DNA from: Candidatus Obscuribacter phosphatis
GTDB lineage: Bacteria; Cyanobacteriota; Vampirovibrionia; Obscuribacterales; Obscuribacteraceae
Direction: 5' to 3'
NCBI GenBank assembly: GCA_001899315.1
Contig: MOYA01000002.1
Location: 690,013-754,012, forward strand
Length of the DNA stretch: 64,000 nucleotides
A program made the translations under genes and the position numbers. Positions 17,889 through 26,700 of the stretch are shown here, piece by piece (position 1 is the first letter of the stretch; each line of letters begins with the position of its first letter). The notes beneath the pieces were generated by a model that saw nothing but the letters and a program-made list of their open reading frames with translations, was not told the origin of the DNA and ran no database searches.

Positions 17889-18998
17889 TTACTTATCTTT
17901 TTTCGAAAGCTCAGCTTTTACGCGGCCTTCGATTTCTTTGAGCATTTCGGGATTGGCTTCCAAGAAGGTACGAGCCTGGTCTCTTCCTTGACCGATTCTT
18001 TCTTCTTTGTAGCTGAACCAGGTGCCGGACTTCTTGACTATCTCCATTTCAGAGGCAATATCGAGAAGGCAGCCAGCCGAGTTAATGCCTCTGCCGTAGA
18101 TGATGTCGAACTCAGCAGTCCGGAAAGGCGGAGCCACTTTATTCTTAACTACTTTGACTTTGACTCGGTTGCCGATTTCAGAACCATCTTTTTTCAGAGT
18201 CTCGATTTTTCTGATATCTAATCTGACTGAAGCGTAGAACTTGAGAGCGTTCCCGCCGGTGGTTGTTTCTGGGTTACCGTACATAACGCCAATCTTTTGT
18301 CTGAGCTGGTTGATAAAGATGACGATTGTATGAGTTTTGGCCACCACTGCGGTGAGCTTACGCAGGGCTTGGCTCATCAGTCTGGCTTGCAAGCCGGGCA
18401 GACTATCACCCATTTCACCTTCAATTTCAGCTTTCGGCACCAAGGCTGCCACTGAGTCGACGATAACCACATCGACTGCGCCGGAGCGCACCAGTTGTTC
18501 TGTGATTTCGAGGGCTTGTTCACCAGTGTCTGGTTGTGAAATGAGCAGTTCATCGACGTTTACGCCCAGGGCACGGGCATAATCAGGGTCCATGGCGTGT
18601 TCGGCATCGACGATGGCGGCAATACCGCCAAGCTTTTGCACTTCGGCCGCCACATGCTGAGCCAGAGTAGTTTTGCCGGAAGATTCCGGTCCATATATTT
18701 CGATGATACGACCGCGGGGCAATCCGCCTATGCCCAGCGCCAAGTCGAGAGAAAGGGCGCCTGTCGGCACCACTTCCACCGAAGTATGTCTAGAATCGCC
18801 GAGCTTCATGATCGAGCCGTCGCCATATTGCTTCTTGATTGAATCAAGAGCCATGCCGAGTGCTTTCAATCTTTCTTGTGTGGGGGTCACAGCTTCTTTT
18901 TTGTCGGCGCTTGCTTTGGCTGGCTTTTCGGTATTCTTTTCAGAATTGCGGTCCGAATTTTTTTCCACAGTTGCTTTCTCTTTTGTCACTACCGCCAT
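17889..18998 (-). CDS. recA: RecA recombinase
   Basis: A 369-residue homologous-recombination and SOS co-protease ATPase. The Walker A motif GPESSGKT is at about residues 103-110, followed by [17 protein letters not shown], the L1/L2 loop region with EIEGEMGDS and [20 protein letters not shown], and the usual C-terminal acidic/Lys end. The N-terminus carries about 37 extra Lys/Glu/Ser-rich residues compared with E. coli RecA. The ATG is preceded by a strong AGGAG. It is single, with its own promoter region upstream. Confidence 0.98.
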   Translation of the reverse strand: MAVVTKEKATVEKNSDRNSEKNTEKPAKASADKKEAVTPTQERLKALGMALDSIKKQYGDGSIMKLGDSRHTSVEVVPTGALSLDLALGIGGLPRGRIIEIYGPESSGKTTLAQHVAAEVQKLGGIAAIVDAEHAMDPDYARALGVNVDELLISQPDTGEQALEITEQLVRSGAVDVVIVDSVAALVPKAEIEGEMGDSLPGLQARLMSQALRKLTAVVAKTHTIVIFINQLRQKIGVMYGNPETTTGGNALKFYASVRLDIRKIETLKKDGSEIGNRVKVKVVKNKVAPPFRTAEFDIIYGRGINSAGCLLDIASEMEIVKKSGTWFSYKEERIGQGRDQARTFLEANPEMLKEIEGRVKAELSKKDK

Positions 18999-19412
18999 AT
19001 TGATTCTCCTCAGATAGATTAGCTAGAGCACGAGCTGTCGCTGATCCGTATATAAAGCGCCGGGCACGCTACTTTTAGTGCGGACCTATGTTTAATTGCA
19101 CATCGGCAAATTATAACGGTTTTGACCCTCAGCTCGATATTAAAATCCAGCACAACCCGCATGCTGTCTGATGTATATGCGATCGCTCGCTTCCGTGGGT
19201 GGACTTTATCTACCCCACCCTTCTTTTTAGTTAGAAAAGAAGGGGTAGGGGTATAAAAAGGTTGTTACCCAACAAAAAACTTGCGAAGGGTAATACAGAT
19301 AACGTAATTTCCCGCGGTTTAGTTCAAAAAAAGCCGCGAGATTTTATACTTGTCTGCCAAATTTAATCTTCCGACTAATTTCCCTTCTGTATATACAAAA
19401 GAGGTCGAAGCT
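18999..19412. promoter_or_regulatory. Divergent recA/crp regulatory region with large hairpin
   Basis: A 414-base divergent spacer. On the minus strand TATAAT (19110-19115) is a good -10 for recA, about 110 bases before its ATG, but I see no good -35 at 17 bases. I see no LexA box of the cyanobacterial or Gram-positive type. A strong imperfect hairpin at 19211-19253 pairs TACCCC-A-CCCTTCTTTT with AAAAGAAGGG-GTA-GGGGTA. Closer to the crp gene, CCGCGG...CCGCG arms (about 19312-19339) form a second inverted repeat. Confidence 0.45.
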
Positions 19413-20105
19413 ATGAAAAGCGCTCAGCGGCTCTTCAGTCTCAGGCAATCAGAGATTTTTGAATCTTTCAATCCGGTTGAACTGGGGCGACTTCTTGGAA
19501 TTTTAGAAGAGCTCGAGCTGCCCAAGCATCATTTACTATTTTCGCCCGGCACCGCTTGTGATGCGATTTACTTCATCGAAAAGGGCAGGGTGCGGGTAAC
19601 TCGTCTTTCCACTGAGGGCAAGACAGTCATTTTGGCTCTGCTTGGACCGGGAGATATGATCGGTGAAGCGGCTTGGGAAAGTGAAGAGCATGATAGTTAT
19701 GCCGAAACCCTTGAGGATAGCCGAATCTATCAAATAGGGCGGGAGGCTTTCTTGAATTATGTAAGAGAAAATCCTGAGTTTGGCTTGCGCTTTATCGGTG
19801 TTCTAGGTGATCGACTTAGACAGGCTCAGGCTCGTATCGAAGACCTCGTATTTCGCCAGGTGCCCAGTCGAGTGGCTCGCCTATTAGTCACCCTGGCCGA
19901 GACCCATGGCAAGGTCACCCCTCATGGTGTGCGAGTGGAGTTTCCTCTCACGCACCAAGAGATTGCCGATATGGTCGGCTCCAGCCGAGTAACGGTAACT
20001 CAGATATTGAACAAATTTAGAGACAGTCATTGGATCGACATCGAATCAAAGCGTGTGACAATCCACAACATGGATGCTCTGGAAGAACTGGTACGCCACC
20101 TCTAA
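19413..20105 (+). CDS. Crp/Fnr-family transcriptional regulator
   Basis: A 230-residue protein. The N-terminal cyclic-nucleotide-binding-type beta barrel includes HHLLFSPGTACDAIYFIEKG and LLGPGDMIGEAAW. A long dimer helix (FIGVLGDRLRQAQARIEDL) follows, then a C-terminal winged helix with LTHQEIADMVGSSRVTVTQ, the Crp-type recognition helix. The ATG at 19413 has GAGG 8 bases upstream and is preferred to the TTG at 19350. No Fnr-type cysteine cluster is present. Key cAMP-binding residues are not clearly conserved, so the effector is unknown. Confidence 0.9.
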   Translation: MKSAQRLFSLRQSEIFESFNPVELGRLLGILEELELPKHHLLFSPGTACDAIYFIEKGRVRVTRLSTEGKTVILALLGPGDMIGEAAWESEEHDSYAETLEDSRIYQIGREAFLNYVRENPEFGLRFIGVLGDRLRQAQARIEDLVFRQVPSRVARLLVTLAETHGKVTPHGVRVEFPLTHQEIADMVGSSRVTVTQILNKFRDSHWIDIESKRVTIHNMDALEELVRHL

Positions 20106-20121
20106 AGAGTGACCACTTCGT

Positions 20122-20607
20122 CTAGTCTTCTTCTATTCTTTCTAGAGGGACATAGATGTCGACCTCGCTCGACTGGCTTGCGGGATCAAATCTGTGATCA
20201 TAGAGTTCAAAGTCGGGGGCTGAGCGTCTCTGATAGGGCGCTTGCGGCTGCCATTCGCCCCAAATATAGCCCACAGTGGAGCCGATTTCGTCAATTGGTC
20301 CTCTGTGGGTAAAGCGAGCATAGGCGCCAGATTCTAGTTTGACTTTCACCATACCTGGTGGCACTGCCGTATCTGCTTCCGCTTCTTTTGCTGCCACATA
20401 GACCATGCAGCAGTTTTCTTCGAACTTGATTTCCGGATGATCCGCCGCGCAAACTCCATAGGCAATCTCAGACTGGCTTTCGATTTCATGGGCGCGCTTG
20501 CTGAATTCGTCCCATAGGGCTTTGATTGCTTGGCTGTCCTGGGGAGCAAAACTCTTGCCTAGACCGACAGCATAGGCTTGTTTTCGTTCGACAATTTGGG
20601 GTTGCAC
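20122..20607 (-). CDS. GyrI-like / AraC effector-binding domain protein
   Basis: A 161-residue single-domain protein starting at GTG with AGGAG 8 bases upstream. The pattern VERKQAYAVGLGKSF...IKALWDEFSKRA...YGVCAADH...YVAAKEAE...GMVKVKLESGAYARFTHRGP, ending DFELYDHRF, fits the GyrI-like small-molecule-binding (SHS2) fold. Stand-alone members bind drugs or hydrophobic ligands and some inhibit gyrase. No DNA-binding domain is attached. It is convergent with the crp gene, with the stops 16 bases apart. Confidence 0.75.
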   Translation of the reverse strand: MQPQIVERKQAYAVGLGKSFAPQDSQAIKALWDEFSKRAHEIESQSEIAYGVCAADHPEIKFEENCCMVYVAAKEAEADTAVPPGMVKVKLESGAYARFTHRGPIDEIGSTVGYIWGEWQPQAPYQRRSAPDFELYDHRFDPASQSSEVDIYVPLERIEED

Positions 20608-20691
20608 TTTTCTACTCCTGGTTTTGTCTTATTTTACATAGACTGCTAGCTTGCCATAGTTTGTCGGCAAACATTATCGGGTTTGTGCTGG

Positions 20692-20720
20692 TTTTGAGAA
20701 TGTATATATTAGGGTATAAA
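20692..20720 (+). promoter_or_regulatory. Probable promoter of the giant gene cluster
   Basis: A TATAAA -10 at 20715-20720 has TTTTGA (20692-20697) at 17 bases, or TTGAGA (20694-20699) at 15 bases, as a -35. The expected transcript start lies about 40 bases before the ATG at 20768. Confidence 0.4.
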
Positions 20721-20767
20721 ATTAGGGCGCTCTTTCTTACTAATTCACAATTCTCGATGGACGGCTG

Positions 20768-23700
20768 ATGACCGATAAGAACGCTGCGGTGGTAAAGGAC
20801 AAGGCAGGGCAGAAGCCCGAGTCTTCCGAGCAGCCGGATGTCAAAGCAAAGGTTGCCAGCGAACAACAGGGCGAAGATGCCACAAAGATACTGCACAGCA
20901 TCGATCGCAGCAAAGAAGCAAGAGGTCTTGCCAAGGTAGAACTGTATGATTCGTCCGAAGCTAAAGGCAAGACCCATGAAGTCAAGCCTGGCGAAACCCT
21001 TTCAGGTATAGTCGATAAGGCTCTCACTCGCAAAGAGGGCGAATCGTCCACCGCTTACGTCAAGCGCCTCTATGAAACAGTGGCGGAGGTGGCGAAGAAA
21101 AACGGGCTGGTTGATGCCGATAAGATTATGCCCGGGCAGAAAATTAAGCTTGATGGCGTGTTGCCCCAAGCCGGAGCCGGGGACAAGCCTCAAGCCGGAG
21201 ACAAACCCCAAGTTGCAGACAAGCCCCAAGCCGGAGCCGGGGACAAGCCCCAAGCTGGAGACAAACCCCAAGCTGGGGACAAGCCTCAAGTTGCAGACAA
21301 GCCCCCAGTCGGAGCCGGAGACAAACCCCAAGTTGCAGACAAGCCCCCAGCTGGAGCCGGGGACAAGCCCCAAGTTGCAGACAAGCCTCAAGCTGGAGAC
21401 AAACCCCAAGCCGGAGCCGGGGACAAGCCTCAAGTTGCAGACAAACCCCAAGTTGGAGACAAGCCCCCAGCCGCTCCAGTTGATGCTGTCAAAGTCGGCA
21501 AAGCCGTTGACGATGTTTATGCTGCCACCGAAGGCAAATGGATCGGTGTCGATAAAGAAAAACTGAACAAAACTCTTGAGGGTCTTAGTCCGCAAGAAAA
21601 GCAGGCACTGGATGCTGCCTACAAAGAAAAGCATGGCAAGCCGCTTTCTGAGATGTTGCGTGGACAATTGAGCGGCGATGATTTGACCAAAGCTCTTTCT
21701 AATCTCACCGGACAAGGTGATGCTCAGCGCACCGCCGCCGCCATAGATCGCGCTGCCAATGGTGGCTTGACCGGGGCCGGCACTGATGAGAAAACAATCG
21801 AAGAACTCTTGAAGGGCAAAAGCAAAGAAGAGATCAAAGCCATTGATCAGGCTTACCGCCAGAGAACCGGTATTAGTCTGGAAGACGAGATGCGCGATGA
21901 GTTCTCCGGCTCTAAGTTGACTAAGTTTCTTGATTTGGCCAAAGGCAATAATGATGATGCCGCCCGGCTCAATGCCAGTCTGGAAGAGCACAAAGAATGG
22001 GGCGTTGATGCGCGCAGCAACAGCACTGTCGAGAAGGACATCCGCGATACACTTGCCACTCTCAATTCTAAGCAAATTGCCGAGCTTGAGCAGACCTATC
22101 AAGAGCGCTACGGCAAGTCACTGAAAGACAGTCTGCTGCAAGACAAAAATTTGCCGGAAGAAACCAAGCAAGCCCTGGAAATCTATCTGAAAGGCACAGA
22201 TAAGCGTAGTCCCGATGATACGCTCAAACTAGCCGAACTCGGTCTCAAATCCGGCAATCAAGATGTTTTCCAAGAAGCGTTTCGTGATGCCTCCCCGGAA
22301 GCTCGGGCCAAGTTCTTGGCTGAAGACGGCGAAGCCAGAGTCAAGAAAGCTTTTGGCGAAGACAGTGATGCCAGCCGCCGTGCTATGGATTATGTGCGTG
22401 ACGGTAAGCTCGATGTTGCCACCAAAGTTCGCGATAATTCCAGTTGGCTCGGTGACAATGAAGAGGCTATTGAACAAGCTCTTGGTCAGATGAGCGACGC
22501 CGAAAGAGCAAAATATTTGCAAGGCAAGCGTTTGGCTGATAGTAAGGCTGATGTCTCGAGTTTGAACGCCGCAGACAAAGAAGGTCTGGATTATTATCAA
22601 AAGCTGCGCACCGCCATGGAAGGTGCTGGCAATGAAAGAGAATTGGCCCGCTGGGAAGACCTGATCAAGACTGGCAAAGAGGGCTCTCTGGTTGGACAGC
22701 TGGCTAAACACGGCGGTATTTTCGATGACAGTATGGACTCGGTCCTCGGCACCATAGAAGGCATGTCTAAGAAAGACTGGGAGCGTCTCAAGTCTGATCC
22801 GGAGTATCGTCGAGAAATAGAGAAAACGCTAGCTATAGATCTGAGCGATTCTGAGATGCAGCGCGCTCGTGAATTGCTGGATAAAAAGTCAGCGGCGGCG
22901 ACCTTTGAAGAGAGCAAGTCCGCCAATCGACCGCTTACTGAAGTCTTAGCCGACCGGCAGGGATTTTTCAGTGATGATGAAGAAGGCATTATCAAGGCTC
23001 TAGAGAATATGAGCCCGACTGAGCAAGCTAAGTACAGAAACGATCCTGAATACAAGAAAGAAATTGATCGTTTGGTGGCAGGCGGTATGGAACGCGGCGC
23101 CGAGCTCAATGCCGCCATGTCCATTCTCGACCGTGTCTCGCGGGGCGAAAAGCCTGAGTCGGACATCGTTTCCAAACTAGAGATGCACTCTACAAACTTC
23201 AATGTCGACGAGACAAAAGTGGTGCAAGATCTGGAAGAAGCTTTCCGCAAAGATCCTACATTGCGAGAGCGGCTGAATAATCCGCAAAGTGAAGCCGATA
23301 AGGCTATGGCTAAGCAATTTGACTCAGCCTTGCGCCGGGCTTTAGACCCTGATGAATACGAAAAATATGCCAAGCCTTTGCTTGAGACCGGTAGAATACC
23401 GATTGAAGTTAAAGCTGATCTCTACAAGGGTATCTTCAACGACGATGAGAAAGGTTTCTTTGAGTCTCTAAAGAAAGACCGCGCCACTGATGCTGACTGG
23501 CAAGAAGTTCTCAACAATCCCGATAAGACACTTTCTTTCTTGTCTAGCGAAGAGCGCGAAGTAGCTTTAAACATCGCCAGACAAAAGGGCGAGATGCGAC
23601 CGGAAGATGAGTTGCGCGCAGCCATGGTGGGTGTAGGCACTGACGAAGCAAAGATCAAAGAGATTCTTGCCGGGCTGAAGCCTGAAGAGAAAGAAGCTGT

Positions 23701-26700
23701 ACGTCAGGCATATGAGAATAAGTATGGAGCATCTCTAAAGGGCGACGTGCTTGATGAGCTGGGTGGCGGCGAGAAGATGGAAGCCGCCAGAGCCTTGAGG
23801 GGACCGCAGACTGCCCGGGAAGCATACAACGATGCGCGCTCGGAAGTATACGAGAGCGCCGATGGTCTTGGCCGTGCCTGGGTTGATAAGGTTTGGGACG
23901 GCACCGGTCATATGACCCAAGACCAGCTCGATCAATACAGCCGCATCACCGCCGATTATTCTAGAAAATACCAAGAGTTGCCGGCTAGTGAAAGAGAGCA
24001 GTTTCAAAAAAGTCTCTATGAATCGCTTGAACTGTACAAAAAGTCAGAGAGCGCTGCCGCCGATGCCGTGGTTGATACTGCCATCATCGCCGCCGGTGTA
24101 GCTGGTGCCAAATTTACCGGCGGTGTCAGCCTCTCTCTGCTTGCTTACACCAGTGTAGGTGGTGCTCTCTTCAAGGTGGGTGCCAAGTCTGCTCTTATGG
24201 GCGCCGACTATGATTTTCAGAGCGCGCAACTAGTCAGTGATGCTGCCACTGGTGCTATTGATGCTGCCACCATTGTGCTTGGTCCGGCTCAGGCGGCGCA
24301 GCTGCTCAAGCTTGGTGAGCGCAGCGCCGCTACCGCCGCCCACGGTGTTTTGTCTCAAGCCGATGACTTGGCTAAGACTGCCGGACGCTCTCTTTTGAAG
24401 GAAGGCAGCTCTGAGACTCTGGAGCGAGAGCTTAAAGAGAAGGTGGCTGTGGCCATAGCCAACGGTTCCGACTCAATAGACGATAAAGCTATGAACGAAT
24501 TGGCAAAGAGAGTGGCCGCCCAAGGTGAAGACATCCCGCAGGTGCAAAGACTGCTTACCGATGAGCTTAATAAGGCTATTCGGATTGAGGCATCTAGAGA
24601 GTTGATCGCCGGCGGCAGAGAAGTGGCTCTTAATACCGCCTCTGGTATTGTCGGTGGTGCATTATCGGGCGCTGTCCGTGGCGGCATCGAGGGTGAGTCG
24701 GTGCAAGCCGCCCTCACAGAAGGTGCCGTCGGCGCCCTATCCGGTGGCGCCATGGCCGGTGGCTTCTCTATCGCCTTCAAGGGCTTGGGCAAGGGGCTTT
24801 CCAGTCTCAGGCGGGATGGCAGTGTCATTCATGCCCAGGGCGTCGAAGCTGAGCTTGGTAAGCGCCTGAACAGTGACGGACGGGTCTCTGAAGTGGTGAC
24901 GCCCGCTGGTCGGGCCCAAATTGAATATCATCAAGGCGGACCTCTTGAAGGGGCAGTGCGAGAAGCCAGAACACCTGACGGTAGAGTTTTTAAGAGTGAA
25001 GACGGCCTGAACTGGAAGATTTCCGACAAAGACGGTACTACTGACGCCAGGGGGCTGTTTAAAGTCGACAGCGACGGCAATATGACCTGGCAGCCTGAAG
25101 TTGGCGCCAAGGCAGTCTTTGGTGCCGATGGCAGAATCTCGGAGTTTGATCATATCTCTGGGCGGAAACTAGAGGTGGCTGCCGACGGCTCTGTGGATGC
25201 AGTCAGTGGAATAGCCGGCGGCGCTAAGTTTCAATATGACCAGAGTGGAGCCCTCAAACAAGTTGATTTCCATGATGGCAGGGTGCTTTCCAGTGATGCC
25301 GGTAAATACAAACTCACCGATAAAGACGGCAAGGTTACTGAGCTTAGTGGCGAAGTAAAACTGACCACAGATGGCAATATCAGAGTCGAGTCGGCAGAGG
25401 GCGTGATGCTCATTTCGCCGGAGGGCGGTTATACAAAATTCTCGCCCCAGGGTCAGGCTATCGAGATGCATAGACCGGAGGGCGTTTACAAGTATGGCTA
25501 TGACGCTGATGGCAAGCTTAATCAAGTTACTAAACCAGACGGCAGCTATCATCGAGTCAATGAAGATGGCGATTGGGCTAATTTCTCACCAGAGGGTAAG
25601 GAAGTTGGCTGGGGACGCGACTCATACCAGGTCTTGCCCGATGGCTCGTACCGTGTCCTCAGTGGAGACCATGCTATCTATTATGCGCCTGACGGTACCG
25701 ATAGAGTCTTGCATGTAACCGAAAATAGGTTACAGTCGGTTGTGCATCTGGATGGTCGAAGAGAGTACTTTGATAGACCTGACGCCAAGGTCTTTGGGCG
25801 CGACGGTCTTGAGATCAATAAAGTAAAAGACCAGTTTAAGCGCCTTGGTATCACCGAGAACGAAAATTCTATTGCCCTGGTCGAGCGCGAACTGAAGGAT
25901 GTGAGAGCGATTGGTCCTGATGGTTCGCCCGTCAGCGCCTACGATAGCCTCATGTCGGATCCGCGTCTAAGCGATAGACAGAAAGCCAATATCATTCAAA
26001 ACCTTGCCGTCGTGCGTGAGCACTTTGCTCAGTTCAGACAAGGCGATCGTATGCATCCAGATCCTGAGGTTAACTGGATTCATACCCAGGGCGAAATGGC
26101 TAAGGTGCTAGAGGTCAGTCGTAAAGCCGGTCTGAGCGCCGATGAGGTGGAAGACGCTGTCTTGGCTTCTATGTATTCCGATTCAGTTAAGTTCGCCTTC
26201 CCGCCGCCCGCCGGTGTCGATGCCAACTTCTTCACCCACCATATAGACGGTGCCATTGCCGCCCAGCACAGTCTGCAGCGTCAAGGCTATGCACCTGAGC
26301 GCATAGATAGAATCTTGCAGGCGATCAAAGAGCATCAAATTGCTCCCCCAGAGTTTATGGGGCAGCTCTATCTCAATGCCAAGATCAAGCCAGGGCTGGA
26401 TGCTAATTTGAAGGCTGGGAAAATCAGTCAGGAGCGCTATGATGAACTGAAGAAGGTCTTGGATGAGATGACTGTGGTCGGACCTGACAAAGTACCGCGC
26501 CTGAAGCCGATGGTCGAAGTTGACAGCTGGCCTAAGGTGCAGAATGCCGATGGTAGCTGGGAGCTCAAGTTTACTAATGACCAGAAAGACCTCTTGAGAT
26601 TAGCCGGCATCGATAGCTGGTCTGTGCCTGTCAATCCCATTGATGCTCCTGGGTTTAAACAACTCTCTCGTGCCGAGCAAGAAAACTTACTTAGTCGCTA

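Noticed and set aside
19081-19200. LexA operator upstream of recA
   Set aside because: I searched by eye for GAAC-N4-GTTC, CTGT-N8-ACAG and AGTAC-type boxes and found no convincing match.
21002-22102. 366-codon minus-strand frame inside the giant gene
   Set aside because: It mirrors the repetitive GDKPQ region and annexin coding strand. Composition is a shadow of repeated codons and there is no start signal.
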